A stretch of 64,000 nt of DNA. It comes from Clavaria fumosa (Eukaryota > Basidiomycota > Agaricomycetes > Agaricales > Clavariaceae). The DNA lies in the NCBI GenBank assembly GCA_951802425.1, contig OX637803.1, positions 620,001-684,000 of the forward strand, written 5' to 3'. A program made the translations under genes and the position numbers. The notes under the pieces are model-generated. The model did no database searches, had not been told where the DNA came from, and saw only the letters and a list, made by a program, of their open reading frames with translations. Positions 21,441 to 31,580 of this stretch are shown piece after piece. Position 1 is the stretch's first letter. Each line of letters begins with the position of its first letter.

Positions 21441-24400
21441 TCAAGGCTGGGCATCATGACCAGCTAGTTTCACTTTCTCTGGATGTTTGAGGAAAAAGTT
21501 GCAGAGGAGTAGCGAGACATTGGTGAGGTTTTGGCAGGGTTCCCAGGTGTTTCCTTCAACTGGGTAGCCTAACCATTTCACCAGGTACTTCACTCCACGT
21601 CCTACTTTCTTTATGTCCAGAATTTCTTCGATATCATATTCCAGGTGGTCATCATTGATGGTGGGGGGAGGAGGTTGGGTATCAGACTCAGTCTCATGCT
21701 CACATGACTTAATGTAAGGTCAATGATGACAATACTAACATAAGGGGAAAAGAGTACAAGAAAGGAAAAGTCATAGTATATATAGCAGACAGTTCGGGTG
21801 TTGCCAGCATTCCCACACTCGGACCCCATGCATCACGTGAAATGTGATTACCTAATCTGTCAGCTGTCCCAGTCACATGACTTACCCATGATCTTCCTGC
21901 AACTCTTTTGTGATCCTTTCCTGGCTTCTCTCACCTGCTTATGTAAGCAATCCTGACATTGGGACTGAGAAGTGAAAGAAGGGGGAGTGTACAGAGTTAG
22001 TAGTATTTCATTGAACACATCATGGATATGCCAGGCTGGTGGTAGTTTGAGGCAGTATCCTGCTGGTCCCACTTTCTCCACAACAGTGAAAGGCCCAGCA
22101 CACTTGTTGTTGAATTTCTTATTGGGGCAATCCATCTTGAAGTTCTGTGTGTCAAGCCACACAAGGTTCCCCTTTTGATACTCATGGCTGGGTCACTTCC
22201 CACTATCATAACTCTTCTTCATGGCTAATGCAGCCTTCTCCATAGCCTCCTTAGCAGCCTGTTGTGACTCTTCAAGCTTGGCCATCCACTCATCAGCTGC
22301 TGGATTTACCTCAGTCCAGGGATGGATCCCTCCATTCCAGGGATGTTGTCCATAGTCCAAGAAGAAAGGGGTGTAGCCTGTAGCAGAATGCTCCTGATTG
22401 TTTAGTGTGAACTCCACAGTGCTTAGCCACTCAGCCCAATCATCTTGGAGATGGTCTACATATCCCTGTAGGTAGGTCTTGATCTCTTGATTTACCTGTT
22501 TGGTTTGTCCATCAGTTTGGGGGTGGAAAGTGGTGCTTGGATTTGCTCTTATTCCAATCATGTGGTAGAATTCCTTCATAAATTGTGAGATGAATTGTGG
22601 CCCATGGTCACTGATGACCTTTTGAGGGATTCTGTGGTTTTGGAATACTTGGTCATGCAAGATCCTAGCAGCTCCCAGACTTGTGAGGTTAAACCTGATT
22701 ACCTTGATGAGCATTTGCTTGGTGAACTTATCAACAATGATGAGGATGGAATCAAACCCATGGGATTGTGGGAGGGGCCCTACTATGTCCCAACTGATTA
22801 CCCACCATGGGCCATCTGGTACTGGATGTGGGTAGAGGGGGGCAGTGCATTTAGTCCTGTCAGGTTTAGTTCTTTGACAGCCCTCGCATCCAGCCACATA
22901 GCATTCCACATCTTTCACCATCTCAGGCCACCAGTAAGACTTGAGTACCATGGCTTTCATTTTCTTAGCTCTGGGATGTCCTGCAATTGGGAGATCATGC
23001 TCATAGTTGAGCACTGTCTCATGCACAGCAGGGAGTATCCACACAGTATTGCTCTTCCACCATAACTCAAAGTGGTTTCATGTCCAGCTGTCATCAAGTT
23101 CATCAGGTTTTACAACATATTCTTCTGGAGTAGTGTCTCCATCTCAGAGGTGAAGCAGGAATGGGTTTCCATTCTGGAGGGGAATACTTGGATCAGGGCA
23201 TCTTCTTCTGCTGCATCTCTGTAGTCTGGTCTCTGGGACAGGGTATCAACCTTTGTGTTGCTTTTACTGGTCTGATATTTGATCTTAAAGTTGAAACATT
23301 GGAGTTCTCCATACCAGCGTATCTGCTGGGGCTTCAGCTTTTGGGGTTTTCTGAAATACTGGAGGTTGGCATGATCAGTCCAGATCTCAAAGGTTTCCTC
23401 TGCTCTGATAAGATACATTCTCTGAGTGCTCTGATGACTGCAAGGAACTCCTTGTCATAGACATCATAGTTTCTCTCAATAGCAGTGAGGGCCTGGGAGA
23501 TGTAGTCAACTGGTCTCCAGGTGCCATCAGCCTGTTGCTGGGAGAGTACTCCACCAGTGGCAAGGTTACTTGCATCCATTTCTACTTTCCCTTTACCTGA
23601 GTCCTGGGGTAGAGCAAAGACTGGGGCTGAGACAAGTTTCTTTAAGTCTAGGAATGCAGCCTCCTGTTCCACTTGCCAGCACCATGGGACATTGCCAGTG
23701 AGTTTAAACAGGGGTTTGGCACATGTGGACAGATTCAGGATGAAATGATGCAGGTGATTGATCATTCCCAAGAAACATTGGAGTTCCTTGACATTTCTGG
23801 GGTATGGCCAATTCCATATGGCTTCTGCCTTTGCTGGGTCATGTTCCAATCGGTTGTGTGAGAGCCTGAGCCCAAGGTAGAATACCTCACTCTTCTCAAA
23901 CTCACACTTACTCAATCAGAGGCATAGTCTATTGTCACAAAACCTTTGTAGCACATGGTCCATCCAGTGGCGATGTGTTGCAAGATTGTCAGCAAACATG
24001 ATGACATCATCAATGTATGCAAGTACATGTCCACCAGTGATCTCCTCTCTCAGGATATAGTTCATGAACCTCTGGAAAGTAGCTGGGGCATTTTGGAGCC
24101 TGAACCACATTACTGTAGGTTCAAACAATCCTTGTAAGGTTAGGGGAGTGCATCACTCTTGGTGTCCTTCCCAGAGTCTCATCAATGGGAATCCTTCCTT
24201 TGCATCAATCTTAGAGAAGATCTTTGCTCCATGCAGTTTGTCTACACAGTCCCAGATGTGCAGTAGTGGGAACTTGTCTTTGATCAGGTATGAGTTAAGT
24301 TTTGAGTAGTTGATAATAGGACAGAGTTTGTCCTTTTCCTGTTTGAAGAAGAACAGGCTGGCATAGGGAGACTTGGAGGGTCTTATTCAGCTGTTCATCT

Positions 24401-25268
24401 ATCCAGCAGTTCATCCCAGCTGTCTCTTCCTTAGTCAATGAGTAAAGCTTAGTGGACAAGTGACCTGGGTCCTCACAGAACTTGATCTTCATGTCAAAAT
24501 TGGGTTGTGGTTTAGGCAACTCATCCCACTTAGCCTCACTGAAGACTGTCAGATACAGCAATGGCCAGTCTGGCATGGTTCTGGTGTCCAAAAAGCAATT
24601 GTCCATAACCATTTGTAGAGCAAAGTCATAGGTGCTATTTTTAGGGTTACTGGGGTAATGGTATTTGGTGGTGAACTGGTAGGGTGGGAAACTATAGGCA
24701 CTATCCTTGGGGTTGGTGGGATACTGATACCTGTGGTCACACCCTGGGGATGGGAAGCAGCTTTGGGGACAGCATTTGAAGGATATCTTCCCCAGGGTCC
24801 AATCAATATCAGGGTTATGTTTTGAGAGCCAGTTGTGTCCCAGAATAACTTTGCATGACTTCATTGTGCTGAGCAGGAAATGAATATGCTCCTGATGATC
24901 CTCTATCACTAGGATAAGGTTGATCCCATACTTGATGGGGCCATCTTTGTTCAAGGAGCCATCAACATTGTATACTTTGATTGGCATTGGCAGGGGCACT
25001 GGCTCCAGTCCAAGGTCTTTGCACCAGGCCAGGTCCATGAAGCAGTTTGTACATCCTGAGTCTATCAGGACCTTAGCACTCCCCCACTGTGCCATGGTAA
25101 GGGTCTCAAAGTGAACTGGTAGGGTCAGGTCTCATTTTCACTTTTTCAGTTTTTCTTCTGAGATACTGATAGTTGCTTTTGGTATTTTGGTATCTTTCGC
25201 TTTCTTGCTATTTATGTCCTTGGCCTTGTTCTCACTCTGGGCATGTCTCTGTTGCAAGATTGTATATT
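21441..25268 (-). pseudogene. Element D pol, degraded
   Basis: Minus-strand blocks in order: protease (LIDSGCTNCFMD, within 25095-24295), reverse transcriptase (24128-23334, with AYIDDV), RNase H (23418-23110, TDHANLQYF), integrase (23044-22193, with WDIVGP, SDHGPQF and NQEIKTYL) and linker (22162-21960). After an interrupting solo LTR comes the chromodomain end, stopping at 21441. Many stops and shifts; CpG almost absent (TG/CA instead). At its 5' end it is joined abruptly at 25268 to a 60-bp fragment of the element B LTR. Confidence 0.85.
21680..21958 (-). repeat. Solo LTR of the A/B family inside element D
   Basis: 279 bp, TATCAGAC to CCTGACA, flanked by a perfect TTGGG duplication (21675-21679, 21959-21963). 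It sits between the linker and the chromodomain of element D. It shares the TATATATA and CACGTG layout of the A LTR. It is likely the relic of LTR-LTR recombination. Confidence 0.88.
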
Positions 25269-25328
25269 TGCAACTCTTTTGCAATCCTTTCTTGGCCTTT
25301 CCTGCCTGCTTATGTAAGCAATCCTGAC
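25269..25328 (-). repeat. Truncated 3' LTR of element B
   Basis: Matches the last 60 bp (plus-strand sense) of the LTR at 30596-30898, from TGCAACTC to CCTGACA. The remaining 240 or so bp of the LTR are missing at the junction with element D. Confidence 0.85.
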
Positions 25329-25340
25329 ATCACCCCCCTC

Positions 25341-28073
25341 TTAAGGCTGGGCGTCTCGACCTGCCAACTTCGCCTTGTCAGGGTATTGCTGGAAGAAGTC
25401 CCGGAGCAACAGTGCAACATTAGTGAGGTTGCAACAAGGTTCCCAGGTGTTCTCCTCTGCAGGGTATCCCAACCACTTCACCAGATACTTCACTCCCCGT
25501 CCAACCTTCTTGACATCAAGAATTGCCTCCATGTCATACTCCAAGTGGTCGTTGTCAATTGTGGGGGGTGGGGGTGGAGGCAAGTTCTGGGAAGGAAAAG
25601 AGGGGGCAATATACGGGGTGAGTAGCAACTCATTGAAAACCCAGTGAATGCGCCATGCTTGGGGGAGCTTGAGTCGGTATGCTGCTGGTCCAACCTTCTC
25701 TTCGATAGTGAAGGGTCCAGCCCACTTGTTGTCAAGCTTCTTGGATGGTCGATCCATTTTCAGGTTCCAAGTATCCAGCCAGACTAAGTCCCCCTTCAAG
25801 TGTTCACGACTCGGGCGCTTTCCCTTATCATAGCTGGCCTTCATCGCATCTGCTGCCTTCCCCATTGCTTCCCTGGCTGCTCTTCGGGATTCCATGAGCT
25901 TGGCCATCCACTTGTCTGCTGCAGGGTTCACCTCAGAAGGTGGCCAGATACCACCATTCCAAGGGTGCCGGCCATACTCCAGATAGAAAGGTGTGAATCC
26001 GGTGGCCGAGTGCTCATGGTTATTGAGCGTGAACTCGGCTGTGGATAGCCACTCTGCCCAATTGTCCTGCAGATGGTCAACATAGGCCCAGAGATACACT
26101 TCAACCTCCTGATTGACTCGCTCTGTCTGTCCATCTGTTTGTGGGTGGAATGCAGTGCTTGGGTTTGCTTTAACTCCAATCATCCCATAGAACTTCCTCA
26201 TGAATCTGGACACGAATTGGGTTCCCCAGTCACTCACAACCTTCTGCGGGACTCCATGGTCATGGAAGACCTGGTCTCGAAGAATCCGAGCAGCACCAAG
26301 TCCCGTGAGGTCAAGGCCAATAGCTTCGATGAGAGTCTGTTTTGTAAACTTGTCGACAATGACAAGGATCGCATTGTGACCACATGAGAGGGGGAAAGGC
26401 CCAACAATGTCCCAAGAGATGACTGCCCAGGGGCTCTCAGGGACAGGGTGCAGATGGAGCAGAGCAGCACACCTGGTACGATCAGGCTTGATTCGTTGGC
26501 ATGTCTCGCATCCACCTGCATACCAATTGGAATCCTTCACCATGCCCACCCACCAGTAGGACCTCAACAGAGCCGCCCTCAGCTTCCGTGGACCAGGGTG
26601 TCCTGCAATGGGGAGGTCATGCTCATAGGTGAGCACTGCCTCACATGCTTCTGGGGGCACCCATGTGATTTCTGCCTTCCGCCAGAGTCCCATCCGATCT
26701 CTCATCCACTCATCATCAAGCTCCTCTGGCTTCTGTACATGTACCATGCTGTTTTTCTGGAGTAGTGTCTCCATCTCCAATGTGAACAATGTCCGGGTCT
26801 CAGCCTCTGGGAAGACCTGTACTGGTGCATCCTCCTCCACCATCTCTCCATAATCTGGCCTCTGTGAGAGTGCATCAGCTTTCGTGTTTGACTTCCCAGT
26901 ATGGTACTTGATCTCGAAGTCAAAGCACTGGAGCTCTCCAACCCAATGGACCTGCCTCAGTTTCGACTTCTGGGGCTTCCAGAAGTACTGGAGGTTAGCA
27001 TGGTCCATCCAGATTTTGATAGTCTCTTCCACCCCAATCAGGTAAGCTTGCCACTCGCATAGTGCCTGGATTACAGCCAGGAACTCCTTGTTGTACACAT
27101 CATAATTCTTCTCAGCTGCAGTGAGGGCTTTGGAGATATAGTCTACAACTCTCCAAGTCCCATCCACCTGCTGCTGCAAGAGAACTCCTCCTGTCGCCAA
27201 GTTGCTCGCATCCGTTTCTACCTTCCATCTCCCTTTGTCTTGTGGTAGAGCCAAGACTGGGGCTGATACTAGTGCCAAGCGGAGATCTTGGAAGGCTGCT
27301 TCCTCCTCCTCCTCCCATCTCCATGGGACCTTCCCTGTCAGCTGGAAGAGTGGCTTTGCTTGGGCAGAGAGGTTCGGGATGTGCCGGCGGAGGTAGTTCA
27401 GCATCCCGTTGAATCTCTGTACCTCTTCCACATTCTTCGGTCTGGGCCAGTTACGGATCACCGTGCCTTTAGCTGGGTCATGCTCTAGACGGTTGTGGGA
27501 GATCTTCATCCCCAGGAAGAAGACCTCACTCTTCTCAAACTCACACTTGCTGAGTCTGAGGCACAGGCTGTTCTCCCCAAACTTCCTCAAGACCCGATCC
27601 ATCCAATACCGATGTGTAGCCAAATCCTCTGCAAACACTATAACATCGTCGACGTAGGCTCGGACATGCCCCCCTGCAATCTCTTCCCTCAACACATGGT
27701 TCATGAAGTGCTGGAAGGTTGCAGGCACATTCTGCAGCCCAAACCACATAACTGCCAGTTCGAAGAGTCCACGAGGCATTAGGAAAGCACAGCGGTGCTG
27801 ATGTTCTGGCCAGACCTGCATCAATGGGAAACCTCCCTTCACATCAATCTTGGAATAGATGGTCGCCCCCTTTAACACATCCATGGTGTCTCGGATGAGG
27901 GGGAGGGGGTACTTGTCTTTGATTAGATATGAGTTCAGCCTAGAGTAATCAATAATTGGCCACAGCTTGTCCTTCTCACGTTTGAAGAAGAAGGGGCTTG
28001 CGTACGGGGACTTCGAAGGTCGGATTTGTCCAGAAGCTAGCTGCTCATCCACCCAGTGATTCATTTCCACCAT
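25341..28073 (-). pseudogene. Element B pol (RT, RNase H, integrase, chromodomain), 910 codons open
   Basis: The longest open part of B. Order: reverse transcriptase with SKIDVKGGF and AYVDDVIVF, RNase H (TDASNLATG, NKEFLAV, MDHANLQYF in which the second Asp-containing motif is TDH in A), integrase finger (HDLPIAGHPG ... CETCQ), integrase core (WDIVGPFP, SDWGTQF, NQEVEVYL), GPF/Y-type module and chromodomain (YDMEAILDVKK, KYLVKWLGYP, NTWEP). The stop overlaps the polypurine tract. A TGA just upstream (near 28081) and a 16-base deletion cut it off from protease and gag, so it cannot be made as a gag-pol product. Confidence 0.9.
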
Positions 28074-28084
28074 CTCTTCTCACG

Positions 28085-29946
28085 TTAGAGAGTATAGCTT
28101 AGAGGAGAGGTGTCCAGGGTCTGTTTTAAACTCGATTTTGATATCAAAGTCAGGGCGGGAGTGGGGAAGCTCATCCCACTTTGCTTTGCTAAAAACCAAA
28201 GGGTAGTGGCTGGGCCAGTGTTGGGAAAACGGGTGTCCGGGATACTGGCTGAGGCCAGGGTACTCGCTTTCAGTGGAACTGAGGGTCGGGCAGGGAACCA
28301 GTGGCTGTGTGGGGAGGAGGCACAGGTGTTGGGGCAGCGGGTGAGCCTTACTTCAGCTTTCACCCAGTCAATCTCTGGATTATGATGCTTTAGCCAATCA
28401 TGCCCAAGGATCACCATGTGGGACTGGGTCTTCCCTAGCAGGAAGTGGATCCGCTCCTGGTGGTCGCCAACCATCACAAGCAGCTCCATCCCATACCGGA
28501 TCTTACCATCCCTGTTCTGTGTTCCATCCACATTATACATGGTGATTGGATTCAGCAAGGGAGATGGTTCCAATCCCACTTTTTTTGCCCACTCCAAGTC
28601 CATAAAGCAGTTGGTGCAGCCTGAGTTGACAAGGGCTTTCATAGTTGCCCCTTTGCCAGTGCTGAGAGCCTCCAGGTGCACCTGGATGGAGAGCTCTCGG
28701 GGCATATGCAATAGGGTGTCCTTCAGCACCTCTGCAAGGTGCTTCGTCGGCTCCACTTTGCTGCTAGTCCCCTTTTCTCTTTTCGGTATTTCACTCTTAG
28801 CGGTTTCCGTTTCCGCTTTGTCCTTCACCTCAGCCCCAATCCGGGTGTGTCTCCACTGCAAGATAGTGTATTTTGGGATACTAGCTGCGGGTACAGGGAC
28901 GGGAGTGGGGCTGGGATATCTACTCCTGAGGCTCCAGTTCGGACTCACTGGGCCTTGTCTCCAAAATCTGGCTCCTCAACAGGAGCCCTTTTCTCTCTCT
29001 CGAGCAACTCCAGGTGGTCTCGGAGCTGCGCGATCTCATTTTTGTACTCTGCACTACGTACCTGGCTTTCCACGGCATGGACCTGCAGTCTCGGGATCTG
29101 CGGACGCATGTCCTGGAGCAGGCAATCTCTCACTATGTGACCAGCTTGGCCACATCAGAAGCAGGTGCGCAACACTCCAGGGGCATGGGCACGATCCACC
29201 ACCATGGCATCACCAGTGTTGGTGGGATGTGGCATGGTGGGCGGGGCAGGGGTGCGGGCCAGTGGCTGGGCCAGGAAGGGGCGGGGGGCTGGTGCGAGGC
29301 GGGTTTGTTGAGGGAGGGGGCAGCTGGTTGCAGGCGGAGCAGGATGCACAGAGTTCTGCAGCGTGATGACTCCATCGAGGCGACGCTGCTGAGCATCTAG
29401 CCTTTCTGCGAGTGCCTTCCATTGCATGTAGGTCTCTGGCATTGGTGAAACACCATAGACCTTTCCCACTAGCCTCCTGCTCAGGTTCGACTCCAGCCAA
29501 TGGACCAAGATGTCTGAATTGGCCACTTCTGTCATCCCCGCTCTTCGGAACATCGTTTCAAACTTTGCGAAGAACTCCAGTGCCATCATGACACCCTGTT
29601 TCAACCCTGCAATGTCTGCGAGGGCAGTCGCACAATTGTTCGGGTCATCGAACGCTTGCTTCATCTCCTCCACAAATTCTGCCCAGGTTCCAACCTCGTT
29701 GTTACCCAGGATTTCCTCTCCCTTCATATTTGCCCATTCTGCAGCAAACCCATCCCCAGCAATTTTGCTGAGAGTGTAGAGGACCTTTGCCAGGTCCGTG
29801 GTATAGATTATCGGATTCGCCATAAACAGGAGGCGGAGCGACCGGAGGAATGTATGGAAATTTCTTTTTTGCCCATCGAATGGGGCAACAACTAAATCCA
29901 GCCTTGTAGCATGGACTTCAGGCAGGGCAATGTGGTCAGCCATCAC
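28085..29946 (-). pseudogene. Element B gag and protease, broken
   Basis: Gag starts at 29946 (MMADHIALP) and runs to a TGA at 29155, which falls inside the zinc knuckle (CF-stop-CGQAGHIVRDC), where Arg is expected. The next block carries the gag tail. The block from 28948 holds the aspartic protease, whose motif reads LVNSGCTNCFMD: the catalytic Asp is Asn. Near 28218 a deletion of 16 bases between two GGGCCA copies (compared with element A) shifts the frame before the reverse transcriptase. Confidence 0.88.
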
Positions 29947-30595
29947 AGACCCTGGTGGTGGTGATGGGGTTTCGGGGATGTCAGTAACGGGGGAATTGGG
30001 GGGGAGCTGGGCTCAACCCGGTCTCAGTCGTAGATGCTGTAAATAAAATTCCAGGCCTTGGGCACTCAGGATTTCTTTGATCTCTTAGCAGTCCTGTCCT
30101 CTCAGGCTGCTCTTTAGGTACTTAGGTACTTATAGAACTCTTATTCTATAAAGCTGTTGCTAGCATGGGGCCCAAATGGTGTCCCAGGTGGTCGCTCCAC
30201 AACTCCTAATGAGTTGCCTGTGCGCCCTTCTGACAATGGTCACAGAGCAAGGGCCCTGTCCACTGGACCAGGAAACTACAGAAAGACTATGTAGAGGGCC
30301 TTTCCTTGCCCTGTACACTACACGATTCACTGGTACATAGCTGTAAAACAAAGATCTGGGCCTTGGGCACTTGGTATCACTTGGGGAGGGTCACAGTAGA
30401 CTTCCTCTGGGTCTGGTCACGTGTATCTACACACAGTAAAAATTTTGTGCAGTTCTGTTACACACTGCAGGCAGGGTAAAGAAGAAGAGGATGAGGGGGA
30501 TAAGCTGTGACAGAATGTGACAGTTTGAGATAGGGGTCCAGGCTAGCTGGGTTAGGACACAGGGCTAGGGTGGATTGGGTGTGATGTTAGTATTG
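29947..30595 (-). other. Element B 5' leader
   Basis: Non-coding region between the 5' LTR and gag, collinear with the leader of element A. No primer-binding site could be assigned with confidence. Confidence 0.65.
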
Positions 30596-30898
30596 TGTCA
30601 GACTTAGTCTCACGCTCACACAACTTAATGTAAGGTCAATGATGACGATACTAACATAAGGGGAAAAGGGTACAAGTAAGAAAAGGACGTAGTATATATA
30701 GTGAGCGCTTCGGGAGTTGCCAGCGTTCCCACGCTCGGACCCGTGCGTCACGTGATGCGCTCAGACCCGGGTCATGTGATTTTCCCATTACATAATCCGC
30801 CACCCATTCGGGCCACGTGACTTGTCTGCAATCTTCCTGCAACTCTTTTGCAATCCTTTCTTGGCCTTTCCCGCCTGCTTATGTAAGCAATCCTGACA
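30596..30898 (-). repeat. Element B 5' LTR
   Basis: 303 bp, TGTCAGAC to CCTGACA on the plus strand. It contains TATATATA and three CACGTG/CATGTG boxes (around 30749, 30772 and 30813), as in the A family. The right edge abuts element D gag at 30899. Confidence 0.88.
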
Positions 30899-31312
30899 AG
30901 CTGGCATGGGCTGTTGTTGCTGTTGTTGCTGTGCCACCTGGGTGCAAGCTGTTTGTCTTTCTCTTTCATATATCACAAGCCAATCACGAAGCAGGGCCAA
31001 CTCATTCTCATATACTTCCACTTCAAACTGTGCAGGGACCATCACACAAACCTGTGGCCTTGGGACATAGAGAAAAGTGTCCAGGAGGTGACAGTTTTGG
31101 GTGATGTGACCAACCTGGCCACAGTGGAAGCATTGATGCTTGGCAGTGGGAGCATGCATCTGGTCCACAATCATCCAGTCACTGGCACCAGTGGGACAGG
31201 GTAAAATCTGTGGAGCAGGAGCATGTTGCTGCTGCTGCAGGATGGAGGGGAAGTGAGGTGGGACTCGGGATCAGGTAATGTGGGGGTGTTGGGAACAGGT
31301 GGAATTGCTGGG
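30899..31312 (-). pseudogene. Element D gag, middle part with zinc knuckle
   Basis: Minus-strand reading gives a Pro-rich stretch, then CFHCGQVGHITQNC (CX2CX4HX4C) and a Gln-rich run (seven Gln) ending at the element B LTR. It joins the N-terminal gag at 49651 once element E is taken out. Confidence 0.8.
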
Positions 31313-31317
31313 GCTGG

Positions 31318-31542
31318 TGTAAGTCTATAGGCCTTTTCTATTCTTTTATTACATAATGTATATACCATAATAGTCTATTAGCATAGCCGCTTAGGCTATG
31401 CTTACATCAGCGGCCCCTAGAGGGCCGCTCGCCTATATATATTGCGTTGCAACTGTACAGAGAGGGTAGATCCCTCTACATAGAACTACCATACTCAATA
31501 TACTGTTGAGTCCAGTTCTTTTGAGGGATAGAAAGCATTACA
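31318..31542 (+). repeat. Element E 5' LTR
   Basis: 225 bp. It differs from the right copy by a 10-base insertion/deletion near position 20 (a CTATTCTTTT duplication) and several transitions. An AGCATAGCCGCTTAGGCTATGCT inverted repeat lies in its middle, and a TATATATA box at about 31435. Confidence 0.9.
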
Positions 31543-31580
31543 ACTTTTTTGAACCTTCAACACAACAAGTGTGGCTAGAA

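Larger units (their letters stand above)
25269..30898 (-). mobile_element. Ty3/gypsy chromovirus element B, inserted in element D, 3' LTR truncated
   Basis: Same organisation as element A with close coding similarity. The 5' LTR (30596-30898) is complete, while the 3' LTR is reduced to 60 bp (25269-25328). The missing part, together with adjoining element D sequence, was lost in a deletion, so no target duplication remains. Pol is open over 910 codons. Confidence 0.9.

Noticed and set aside
28416..29366. 316-codon plus-strand frame inside element B
   Set aside because: Antisense shadow of gag and protease.
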